Source: Asterella californica (lineage: Eukaryota; Streptophyta; Marchantiopsida; Marchantiales; Aytoniaceae). From it: a DNA stretch of 64,000 bases. Shown in pieces: positions 11,041 to 21,751 of this stretch (position 1 is its first letter; every line of letters begins with the position of its first letter). A program made the translations under genes and the position numbers. The notes beneath the pieces are model-generated. The model ran no database searches. It saw only the letters and a program-made list of their open reading frames with translations, and was not told the origin of the DNA. Location: assembly GCA_036924285.1 (NCBI GenBank), contig JAYKYS010000004.1, positions 14,850,001 through 14,914,000 on the forward strand, written 5' to 3'.

Positions 11041-11396
11041 TTTTTCCTTCTTTCGAGTCGCATAACTTCTTCACTAGACGTCCAAACGAAGTAAACAAAG
11101 TGCCTATGAAAAGCTGACAACGAGCTCTACCCATTGATGCGATGATAGTGGAGATCCGAAATTGTGCCAAAAGCCCGTAAGCTGGGACTTAGCTTGTTTT
11201 CTCCATCATTCGAGTCTTGTAACTCCTCCACTAGACGTCCAAACGAAGTAGACGAAGTGTCTATGGAGTGCTGACAAAGAGCTCTACCCATTGATGCGAT
11301 GAAAGTGGAGATCCGAAATTGTGCCAAAAGCTCGTAAGTTGGGGCCTAGCTTGTTTCTCCATCTTTCGAGTCTTGTAACTTCTCCACTAGGTGTTG
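11041..11396. repeat. 157-bp tandem repeat, about 2.3 units (copy 1)
   Basis: Landmarks recur at a 156-157-bp period: TCGAGTC at 11053, 11210 and 11366; CTAGACGTCC at 11074 and 11231; CTACCCATTGATGCGATGA at 11127 and 11284. The third unit is cut off at CTCCACTAG where the right arm of the inverted repeat begins. No coding potential is evident. Confidence 0.85.
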
Positions 11397-13745
11397 TAGT
11401 GACGCAGGATTTCTCCTTTTGCCCATTTAGTATACAAGATATCGTTCCCACAGAGGATTTACGTAAGTAATCGGTGCTCTAAGTTCTAGGATCTGTTCAA
11501 ACACACAAACACACGGGTTTTGCCTAAAAAGCCCGTCTTCTCACAAAACCACACAAAACCACACGTCTTCCATACACGCCACTTGGTGCTCTGGAACTAA
11601 ACAAACAACTACTAACTAAAATATCACACAACTATTCACAGAGAAGCTTGGGAAGACGATCTTCCTGCTTCCAGGTAGCTTCTTTCGGTCTTCTCGATAC
11701 CGTCTTCTCGAAGCAATTCTCGTCTTCTGGGGGTTCAGCTCGTCTTCTCACACCTCCAGAAGGCTGCCTTGCTTCGCAGAAGTCGACTAGTAACGGTCGT
11801 TACACCTTATTCTCACACTCACATTCCAACGGGTTAGATTAATCACAGGGTGGATGCCCCATGTAGCCTTCCCAGGCTTCTGCCTACGGAAATGGTCTTC
11901 CTGCAGCACTACAACGACATTCACCTTCACGGAAGCTCAATAGAAGTCTCGGAAACTCATTAGAAGAAGGTAAGGAGATGGGGAAGATGGGAGAAGATGG
12001 GGAAGATAAGAAAATCTAAACAAGAGAAAACAAGATGAAAAGAGGCAATTAAGATTCCGACAGGCTTCTAGTCCGGATCCTGACTAACAAGCCATCCCTG
12101 CTTGTAATAGTTTGGGGAGGAAGACAACAAACGTGAGTACTGTTGCACCGTCTTCTACTTGAGGATGTCGTCTTCTGTTGCGGGAAGAAGGCTTCTTTCT
12201 TCTTCACTTCGCTGCTCTGACTACTCTGTCTTCTGGGATCCCTTACCCAGAATACCGTTCGTACGTAGATCCCAAGTGCTCTATTGAACGAGTCAAGCTA
12301 CACTTCCACAATTGCTGACAGTCACCGCCACTCAAGAAGAACACTTCCCATGCACAATTGGGAGCGAATTCAGGGAACCCACCATCCAGAAGACATGAAC
12401 AAAGCTTCTGCACTCAAATCCATAATCTATTCCTCGAGAAGAAATCACAATGGCATTGGGAAGCTCACTCTCTCTACTTCCTGCGTCTACTCCTCGACAC
12501 ACCAGTCTAGCTAACAGGACTGCACGAGGATGCCGTTCCCTGTTCCTAGACTGTCCACTACTTCTATCTACATCTTCGAACCACTGCTGGTGCGAGTATG
12601 CAGACCCCTCCTGTGTATTCCAAGACTATTCGTATGTTTCCAACAACGGGTGTAGTGCGAAGAACTATCTATCAAGCGTCTTCTCTCTAATGTGTCTAGT
12701 CTGCCTGCACCATAGAATCGATGTGTATGTGCAGTCGCTACAGAATTCTACAGAACTGGTAGCACAAGCAGAACTCTATCTCCTACTCTGCGATCCTACT
12801 TATCTCGCTGCCATGAGAACCAGGGGAGACGACCACCAGGAAGAGAGAGGCGCTGACAGGAGGTTGCTACCTCACATGCAAGCGGTTCCCCTGCCCGAAT
12901 TGACCATCCACCTTGTCCTTCCTACGCTACCTATGCTGCCACATGGTGTCCTAACTAATTTTACATGGAAAAACTGCCATCCTTAAGATAGCATGTTCGG
13001 TTCTACTATATTTGAAATTGTCAATGGAGTTACTAACTACTCAGATTGCACGGAGGCAATCTCTACCTGATCTGCTCCTATCGGAGCTCCTAACGCGGCT
13101 TCTGATAAGCTAGAAAGCCCTGCAGTTACCTCGGGTGTCACTGAGGTGGCTTCCTCCTCATTGTCTCTTGCTGGCTCTGCTGTCGCTGCTGCTGCGTCTT
13201 CCTCGGCTTCGGCTTCTGCTTCGGAAGACAGAAGCGTCTTCTGGGAAGCGGAGTCGACCGGTGCTTCTTCCGTCTTCTGAGGCACGGGTGCGGGACTAGG
13301 GACCATGGGGACCTCATTGGGATCCGGGGAAGTCGCTTCCTCCACGCGGAATACCTGGGAAGACGGCTCGTCTTCCTGTCTTCCCGAAGACAGCTTGTCT
13401 TCCGGGGCGTCTTCTGGAGTCTTCTCGGCTTCCAACGCTGTTACCACCAAGTGCATAGCGACGTCGAACTCCTCCTTCTCCATTCCGGATCCAGTCGATG
13501 GTGCTGGAGCGTGGGAAGATGCGGTTGCAGGTGTCGGAAGCGAGGGAAGACCATAAAGTGTCTTCACTCCTTCTATTTGTCGATCCAAGTACCTGAACAT
13601 GCTCTCTCGGCATTCCACCAACATCGCTTTGGACTCGCTGTCCCATCCTCTAGCTAAGATAAGTAACTTCTTACCCGCGGTGTAGTTGAACTTCTTCCGA
13701 AGCGCTTCCACCGACTGTGCCAACATCTTCTGTGCACGGGCTTCA
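11397..13745 (-). repeat. Right arm of the 2.3-kb inverted repeat (copy 1)
   Basis: This is the reverse-complement partner of 8,085-10,411. It contains the 13,037-13,726 ORF. The remainder (11,400-13,000) has no gene I can support; open frames there pair with similar ones in the left arm on the opposite strand and have no conserved composition. The outer end falls near 13,745, just past the codons for EARAQKMLAQS. Confidence 0.75.
13037..13745 (-). CDS. C-terminal part of the coiled-coil transposon-associated protein, open
   Basis: A 229-residue frame starts MLAQSVEALRKKFNYTAGKK and is open to a stop at 13037. It corresponds to the C-terminal region of the 5,190-8,754 pseudogene but without its frameshift: a short conserved helical domain (FRYLDRQIEGVKTLYGL), a Ser/Thr/Ala/Pro linker, and an acidic Ala/Glu-rich tail. 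Coding similarity continues upstream to about 13,745 (EARAQK), where the inverted repeat ends, so the N-terminal two thirds are missing. It is probably not a functional gene but is the better preserved template for this region. Residues that stay the same between the two copies, despite DNA divergence, suggest past selection. Confidence 0.6.
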
Positions 13746-14275
13746 ACACATGGACGATGTCATACGCATACACAAGTATATCACAATCGTCTCTCTAACT
13801 GACGGTTCGGTCCCTCTAACTCCAGATAGCTTCATATCTCAACTACATGATATACACTTTCATGAGTGTAAGGATCAAGAGATCGGATGCTACATCGTCC
13901 CATCGTTAGTCGCCTGTCTGTAATCCATACCACGCAAAGATCTAATTGGCTATTCCTGCTATATGCATCGAGGACAAACCCACCGTCCAGTAGGAACGAC
14001 ACTGAGAGGTGGAGTCAAACATGACATGTGTCAACTTCTCGAACAACCATCACACACCAACATACGGGCTGCTCCACTAGCAGACCCACACAACATACAC
14101 CTCAAGCTTGCACGTACAACTGCTAAGCTTGGGTCAATGATACCATCGATGTTGGAAAGATGACATGACGCGCAATTACGCACATGGTCCTTTCAAACAA
14201 CACCATCATGGTCCTCTAACATGAGTACTCCAGAAGGTAACACCTCATCCACTCTTAAAATAGTGTGTCTTACGG

Positions 14276-16957
14276 TCATATCCAACGTTGTCGGTGCAGT
14301 CTGCTGTAGATAGATATAGTCGTTAGGATGAAACTTGCAAATCGATGGTCGTAACCTCCTCCTCGAATAGTCGCATATCGCAACGTGTCTCTATGCTGAG
14401 CAATCGCTAGGTTCTCAAAAGCCATAAGTATAACTCTCCAAAATGTCTCTACTCGTTGAGAACATGCGTTCATCCACATATCCGGGTCATCAAGGTTCAG
14501 CACCTCAGCAGAATCACGACCAATGGCCGAAGGTAGATCTAGATCTCGGTCATACAATAGAAAATATGATGAGAAGGAAGCCAAAGACGCTTGTCGGCTA
14601 AAACGGTAGCTCATAATCAACCATGATAACTGCACATCCTATTCTTCCAAGTGGTCCTTCTACAAGCCATACTTGCACAATACTCTCTTCACCGTCTGAA
14701 CTACCCTCTCCGTCAAACCATCCGTCTCAAGATGATCTCGAGATGTAGTGCGATGATCAATCAACGCCTGATCACACAAAGCTTGAAACTCACCAAGAAA
14801 CTCTGTACCTTGGTCTGTCAGCACTTCAACTGTTGCTCCAAAACGACTCAGCACTCGATCTAAGAATGCATACGCCATCCCTTCACTCGTCTTGTCCGAT
14901 AATGCCACCAACTCAACCCACTTGGAGAAGTGCTCCATCATCACCAACACATATCGATGGTGACATACAGTCGACGATAAAGGTCTCGCAAAATCCAAAC
15001 TCCAACAATAACCCAACTTCATAATCGGTAAGGGGTGTAACTGTGGAGTAGGAGCATTAAACGATGCTCGTACTCGACATCGTGCGACAAACTGCTGCAC
15101 ATCGACGTGCATATCACGTCACCAATACTATCCTTGGAGTAAGCTATGCGTACGCTTCACTCCAAAATATCCCAACTCCTCATGGGCATGTCGTACTAAT
15201 TGTGCCCTTTGAGATGGATGTGGCACTATCCGTACTCTCTCATCATTCCACACTCGAAGTACATGTCGTCTTTCTCGTTGAAATCTCTTCGCTCGTTGAA
15301 GGACACGATCTCACTCTTTTGTACTTATTGTGTCTACGACTGTCAGTACGTAGATACTCCATTACAGTCACATCGTCATGGATATCTCGCTGATCTGATA
15401 CACCATCTCCACCCTCAAGATCTAGAGACTCATCATCTACTCTCTGCCTAGAGAAAGATATGACTTGGCTCTCCATACTAGAGTTCATGGCCAACACACA
15501 AAGAAAGGCCGATGCATGCCACCCTAGCACTATCTCCTCATCAACCTCGTCATGCCATCGAACTTCAGTCTCATCTTGATGACTCGTGCTTGGGTTGCGA
15601 CTCAACCCATCGGCAGCTAGGTTTGCAACTCCATGTCTATGCACTACTTGGACTCATACTTCTGTAAGATCAGAGTCCATCGTGCAAGCTTCCCTGTAAG
15701 CTTGTCGGACTTCATCAACCACTTGAGCGGCTAGTGATCAGTGATGAGAGTAAAAGAGTTCTCAAACAGATAGCATCGGAAGTGTGCAACAGCCCACACT
15801 ACAACTAAACACTCCCCCTCGTACGAATTGTATCTCACCTCCATCGAATTGTTGGAGCGATTGGCATACGCCAGCACAAACTCCTTTTTCTCATCATCAT
15901 GATGCGTCAGCACTGCTCCAAGTCTCAACCTACTACTAATGTGCAGTTGGAAAAGACGCCCCCTAACGAGTCTCCTCAAGATGGGAGCATATGTCAATCT
16001 ATCCTTGAGCTCTACAAAAGCTCGCTCTTGCTCATCTCTCCACTGTCACTCTCGGTCCACCTTCATCAGCTTGGTCAATGACTTCGCAATTGCACTAAAC
16101 TTTTTCACGTACCGACGATAGAAGTTTACCAAACCAACAAATGCTCGAATTCCATTCCCATCTGTGAGACGCGAGATACGTGCAACAGCCTCAACTTTCA
16201 TCTGTTGAGCACCCAACCCATCTGGGTAGATGATGTGGTCCAGATACTCTACCAACTCCTAGAAGAACTTACAGTTCCCAAGGTGTAACTTCAACCCATG
16301 AGTTCTCGATCGCTCGAATACATCCCGTAAGTGTCTCTCGTGCTCCTCCACCGTAGCACTATAGACTAAGATGTCATGAATATAACATCAGACAAAATCC
16401 AATCCTGCTAGGATTCTGTCCATCACCTTTTGGAACTCAGCAAGGGCGTTCTTCAACCCAAATGATAAGAACCACCACTGATACAAACAATCCTTGCCAT
16501 GAGAGTCAATTCTCCAAAATGTTATTTTTGACTTATCTTCTTCTCTCACTGGCAGCTGATGATACCTTGCTCGAAGATCTAACATATTGAAGACCTTCAC
16601 ATACCTCACTGCATCAAAGATCTCCTCAGGTGTCGGCATGACATACTTCTCGAACTTCATCTGTCTATTGATATGACGGTAGTCTCCACACATCCGTCTA
16701 TTCGTGTAGTTGCCGTACATATCTTTCTTTGCTAACATAACTGTGGCAGATGCATACTCTTCATGCGACATCTCCACCAACCCTACCTCCAACAAGTCTT
16801 GAGTCTTACTCTGGATCAATGCTCTCTCCATGTCACTGTACTTATAAGGATGTCGAAAGATTAACGTGTCATTAGCCAAGTCGATCCGTATACCATGTCC
16901 CTTCAAGGTACCCAAATCCTTCATATTAAAGGCAAAACAATTCTTGTAGCTCTTCAA
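14276..16957 (-). pseudogene. Decayed Ty3/gypsy pol: RT, RNase H, integrase (copy 1)
   Basis: On the minus strand, right to left: RT (16,957-16,388; CGDYRHINRQMKFEKYVMPT, LDLRARYHQLPV, FGLKNALAEFQKVMDRIL); a TGA; the catalytic box read as YIHD at 16,373-16,384 in place of the usual Y-x-D-D; the post-RT region (16,255-16,046; AFVGLVNFYRRYVKKFS); RNase H (15,997-15,731); a chromodomain-free linker and HGVANLAADGLSRN (15,644-15,243); the integrase core (15,112-14,660; LDFARPL, LTDQGTEFLGEF, TDGLTERVVQT); and an integrase C-terminal part (14,635-14,276; NLAIAQHRDTLRYATIRGGG). At least four stops and the lost Asp make it non-functional. It is a different lineage from the 21,752-26,120 element. No intact gag was found next to it. 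Confidence 0.85.
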
Positions 16958-17010
16958 GAATCTCTGAACTCTTCGTCTCTAATCTCTTTGATCTTTCGTG
17001 TTTTTATGTG

Positions 17011-17679
17011 TGTTTAGAGGAGTAGAGGTGCGTGAGTGCGGAGAGTTGCGGAGACGGAGCCGAAGCCGAGCAAGCTGGCAAGTCAAAGCTGAAGCCGAGC
17101 AAGCCGTCTCGTCTCATCGAGAGATAAGTAAGTTTCTAGTGGTGTGGGAGTGCATAAAACATGGTCATCCATCCCGACACTATTCCTGAAGCTTACGTTT
17201 AACTTCTCCGTTCCTAGTTTTGGACTATATCACTAGATCACTAGCTCTTGATGTCTTACAATGATGCTCATAGGTACTTAAAGAATTGTTCTTTGTCCTA
17301 GGAGGACCTACTAGCATTTCGAGGAGAGTAATAGTGAGATAACATAATCTTAAGGAGAAGCTACACTTGAGGTACCGTTCTCCATGTCATAGGTGGATTC
17401 ATGGAAGGTGTTAGTGGATGTTGAGTGATGTGAGCTAGTATAGCTACATGGTTAAAAGTCTTTTTAGTTACTAGAGGATTGGACATCTAGTTAGCAACTC
17501 CAAAACACAAGTTATGATTGTTGGTGATCATATATTGTGAATATGACTACCCGATGGAGAAGACGTCAGTCTGGGTGGAACTGGGTTCTACTTTTGTGAA
17601 TGTTTGAGGGTGGAGGGTTGTCATTTGGACTTCTTGTGGTTGGAACCCCTCCATGCTCTGCTTCTTGTTTGTGCGTCGC
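17011..17679. repeat. Diverged direct repeat flanking LTR 2, left unit (copy 1)
   Basis: This segment aligns with 19,911-20,597 in the same orientation: GTGAGTGCGG near the start, GTGATCATATATTGTG, GGACTTCTTGTGGTTGGAAC and TGTGCGTCGC at the end. The start is rich in GAGC/GGAGAC repeats. The two units flank the diverged LTR and could be ends of another element into which it inserted. No gene is seen. Confidence 0.6.
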
Positions 17680-17812
17680 GTTTGCTTGTGTTAACGCTTG
17701 ATTTTTGGAGTGATTACTCCAATGTGTTGTCGATAGTGAGGTTGGAGTTGTAGACCAGTCAGACTACTTATGTTTTTCTCAGTGAGGTAGGACTTGCGGA
17801 CTAGCAGACCAT

Positions 17813-19191
17813 TGTCGGAGTATGACACGTCTACTTAGGAAAGTGTTGGGCTTCTGACTGTGGTTGTTTACTCAAGAGGTAAACTTCAGGTTATAACATG
17901 GCACTACGAGCACTTACACATGTCTGTTGGGTCCTCTAATATGTTCAAAAAGTGAAAATCATATCTAACAAGTAGTAATAAGATAAGACAATGAAGTTTA
18001 ACACTCAAGGATAAGAAACATATGATGGTTTAGACTTCAAAACTTCCACTACATGTAAAGGAGGCCTCACTAAGACACATACAAATTTCAGCTTGAGATC
18101 AACTCTGAGCACTGAGATATGAGCAAAAATATCCTTACTAAGAAAATTACGATAATTTCTGACATCCAGATGGCTACTCCGACCTAGAACAGAAAATTGG
18201 GTCAATAACTTTTGTTCAATCTTACAGGATTTGTAGTCTGCAGTATGCTGAACAACTCTGTGGAATTTGACTTGTTGGTTGTACACGGTTTTCCAGATCT
18301 CGAGCTTGGAAGTTGCTGCTATAGATTGAGAGTTTTAGAGTTTTTTAGACCCCCTATGCTTCAGCGTTCGTCCTGATTTATTCACTCACTCAAATGACAT
18401 GAAACTTTTTTGACAATCGTAGCCCTACTGACAGTGAATGCAACCACACAGATTTAAAGAAATTATCTCTATTTTGCTACAAATGACACGCAAAATCCCA
18501 AAACCAACAATTGTGATGTAATTCTAGTCCAATCTGAACTTCAAACTAGCATAACTCTCTCTTTATTGCTCCAAATCGGTCGAAATTTGAACAGACAGTG
18601 ACTGACACGACGAGCTTTCTCACCTCATTAACAAAAGCTCGAACTGCAACTAAGATCTCTGCTTCTAAGTTTAGAGTTTCACAAAAGATAAAAATGTACC
18701 AATAAGAATTCATAGCTTCATTTCCTTGTTCTTTTGTGCCCTCAGTTCACATGGCAATTTAACTTCACATATAGGTTACATGTCAAACCTCTAAAGTGTC
18801 AACGTAAACCTTAACTTCACGAGAAGACATATAAAGCGACATGTAACTCTAAAAGATAACTTAAACAAGCTTGAAAGCATGCATGAGCGACATGTAAGCA
18901 CAACCCATGAGCTTAAACTCTATTCACATGGTAAACCTAAAGTTATGTACTTTGAACAACATAGATAAGTATGAAATCACTTGCACAAGCGTACGAGTAC
19001 TTGAACAAGATAAATAACATACTATCACCTATTAGGACTCAAAATATATGACATAATAGTGTTAACATCATACGCAAAAATGTCAAAACATATGCATAAA
19101 GGACTAGAAGTAATATTTAGCTAACTTCTAGAACTACTAAATTCAAGTGCTTGAGTAGAAGTGTAGCATGTAGCTGTCAAGTAGTGCGACA
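17813..19191 (-). mobile_element. Diverged LTR of the same family (LTR 2, copy 1), 1,379 bp
   Basis: It begins TGTCGGAGTATG and ends GTGCGACA and follows the 6,284-7,564 LTR along its length (for example AGGAAAGTGTTGGGCTTCTG against AGGAAAGCGCCGGGCTTCTG), but with many substitutions and small indels. Flanks are CCAT on the left and TCTA on the right, so no target-site duplication survives. It is an old relative of the young LTR. It carries no gag or pol next to it. Confidence 0.75.
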
Positions 19192-19910
19192 TCTACCCCT
19201 CTTTTAGTGCCGTTAGGGCGAGTTCTTGGGATGACCCACTAAGAGTATACTTCGCAGGTAGGGCTTGGAGGCTTTAGTTCTTCAAGTTGAGCCTTCAAGT
19301 TCCTAGCTATGGTGGATAGTCTTGGTGAGTGTAATCTAGAGTCTCTGCGAACACATAATGGATTGCTCGACTTTAGTGAATGTTTAGTGCTCATTGGCAT
19401 GGGGGTGTGAGTACATACCATTTATCACTTGAAGAACTCAGATTGCAAGGTCTGATTGAGAGCTTTCAGGTTACGGATTTCAGCCAGTGGTATCTCTAGA
19501 GTGGGCACATCGTTGTGTGGGTTAGTAGTAGTTGGACCTGTTCTTGGTCGACTTTGGAGTGAAGTAGTGCGAAAGCGCTACTGGATTTTCCTGTCACAGA
19601 TTTTGGGATCAATTTGAGGTCGGCAGAAGTGCGTCGACGGATGTCAAGTTGGCGTGGATCAGAAATTTGTGGTGCTGAAGAGTGCAATAGAGGCACGCTG
19701 GGAAGACGATTCCAACGCATCAAAAATCGTTCGATTTGATGAAGGATCGAAAGAGTTACAAGTCGAAGAAGGTCACGGATGGTCCAAAATCTGACGTAAA
19801 TCGTATGCGAGTACCAATTTGGCAGATTTCGACATTTTGGAGTGTGTTTCCGATCTCGAAGTTGCTATTTTGGATTGTTTTCTTCATGGACATCCTGCTT
19901 GTGTTGTTTG
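19192..19910. other. Non-coding stretch between LTR 2 and the right direct-repeat unit
   Basis: Only short open frames without recognisable composition are present. It may be leader sequence of the old element whose LTR precedes it. Confidence 0.4.
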
Positions 19911-20597
19911 GCTCGAGGAGCAGAGGTGTGTGAGTGCGGAGACGTGAGAACGGAGTGCGAGAATGCGAGAGTGCGGAGACGGAGTGGAGTGGAGCCCGAG
20001 CCCGAGCTCGCCACAAGTCAACTTGCTGACGTGCGTGAGAGAAGTATGCAAGTTTCAGTTGTATGAGAAGTGTAAAATCAGTAGGTCACCCATCCCAACT
20101 CTATTTCTGAACTTGCACGCTTAATTTGCATTCTTAGCTTTGACTTTATCACTTGACTCATAGCTCTTAGTGTCTTCTAGGGATGCGTGCAAGTACTTAT
20201 GGACTTATTTAAGGTAGTATGAGACCTTCTCGCATGTTCCTATAAGAGTGTTAAGGCGTCCTCAAAGTATTAGGGGGGAGTTGTTGTTGTGGTAGTGTTT
20301 GTCTATACCGTAGAGATGCGTATGGAGGCAGTTGGTGGCAGTTGTCTTGGGTGAGCTAGTAGAGCTACTAGGGAGATACTTTTGGAGCTACTAGAAGTGT
20401 AGACATCTAGTTAGTGATCTTAAGTATCAGTTACGACAATTGGTGATCATATATTGTGCATGTGATCACCGAAGAAGAGGCGTCAGTTTGGGTGGGACAA
20501 TGTTTCTCTTTATGTGAACGTTTGAGTGTGGAAGGTTATCGTTTGGACTTCTTGTGGTTGGAACCCCTCCATATTCTGCTTCCTATTTGTGCGTCGC
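19911..20597. repeat. Diverged direct repeat, right unit (copy 1)
   Basis: Partner of 17,011-17,679. The first 150 bases are rich in GTGCGGAGACG and GAGCCCGAG motifs. It ends at TGTGCGTCGC, after which the two contexts differ (GTTTGCTTG at 17,680; AAAAAACATATG at 20,598). Confidence 0.6.
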
Positions 20598-21751
20598 AAA
20601 AAACATATGTAAAATCACCAAAGCCATCTACCAGATAGCAATAAAATTTCGTGAGGAGAACACATCCACACAAGACCTGCGCACACTTTACGACCCTAAA
20701 CGATCAACAAGACTCACAACAATCCCATGGATTTCATCATTTCGGTTGAAAAACTTGACGTAAATCTCAATTTTGGTTCGCAACACAAAAGGAGCTCTAC
20801 TGAACTCAAACTGATTCCGTTTTGAACAATTTTGGTTGCTTTGGAAGCGTCTTCCCAACACGCTTCTACCGCACTCTTTGCGGACCAAAACCGACCACCA
20901 CAGAAAATCTGACCAGTTTGGCTGATGTGTTCTCATCAGTCAAATGTCAAGTTCAAGAAAATGACGAACTGTCACCAGCGACCAAAATCCAACCAGCAAA
21001 CAAACCTCCACCAAATCACTTCAGGAATACACCAAACGAAGCGCAAATCACCCCACTCCACAAATGTTATCAATCTGTGACCACCCGGAGATACCACCAG
21101 CAGAATATCCATGACCTGATTTCTCTCAATCAACACTTCACGACTCACTTTTCTTGAGTAACTTGAGAACACATGCATAAACATTTGCCAACCGATAACA
21201 GATCACTCATGAATCAAGCCAAACCCACTTTGTGCTCGCAGAGAATCCAAGTTCTGCTCACTAAGCGCATCTACCATAACTAGGACCTTGAATGCTCAAC
21301 TTGAGAAAAGCTCCAACTCAAAGAAACTCATGCTAACGGTACTAACGGCACTATCAACGCTAACGGTGTGCATCATTCATACTTGACCAAACTAGCAACT
21401 GGCAAAAATGACATGACAAAGCTGATGCTCCAGAGTTGTACTTGCCTACCAAACGTTCATCAAATCTATCGTATGCTTCTGATGACGCGATGCTTATCGA
21501 ACATGAAACTCTCATCATCCTTCACGATCGTCGCAAGTTGAACATCAGAGCAGAGAAAAATGAAAGAAGATGGAGAAGAGTGACGAGATTCATTCCGACA
21601 GGATTTGACCCTATCTACGATGAAAGTCAGTCCAGACAGAGGTCTAGATTTTATCTAATAGCCAACATATTGTTACAAGAAGTCAGGCAAGAGCTACAAG
21701 AAGTAGCACAACACAATTAAGATTCGAAACAGAGAGAATTTCATAACTCAT
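20598..21751. other. Non-coding end of duplicated block, copy 1
   Basis: AC-rich sequence with open frames up to 111 codons (20,822-21,157) but no domain-like composition or recognised motif. I see no gene. It ends at the breakpoint with the gypsy pol. Confidence 0.45.

Larger units (their letters stand above)
6284..21751. repeat. 15.5-kb segmental duplication, copy 1
   Basis: The block reappears at 26,197-41,668 with a constant offset of 19,913, changing to 19,917 after a 4-base insertion in copy 2. I noted about 20 single-base differences over 14.2 kb outside the LTR, mostly C/T or G/A, or roughly 0.15 percent. The left edge of similarity is the first base of the LTR; the right edge is at 21,751, just after TTTCATAACTCA. 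After that, copy 1 enters gypsy pol while copy 2 enters unrelated flank. Confidence 0.95.

Noticed and set aside
10865..11327. Two overlapping minus-strand frames, both starting MAQFRIST
   Set aside because: They are produced by the 157-bp tandem repeat being read twice and have no conserved continuation.
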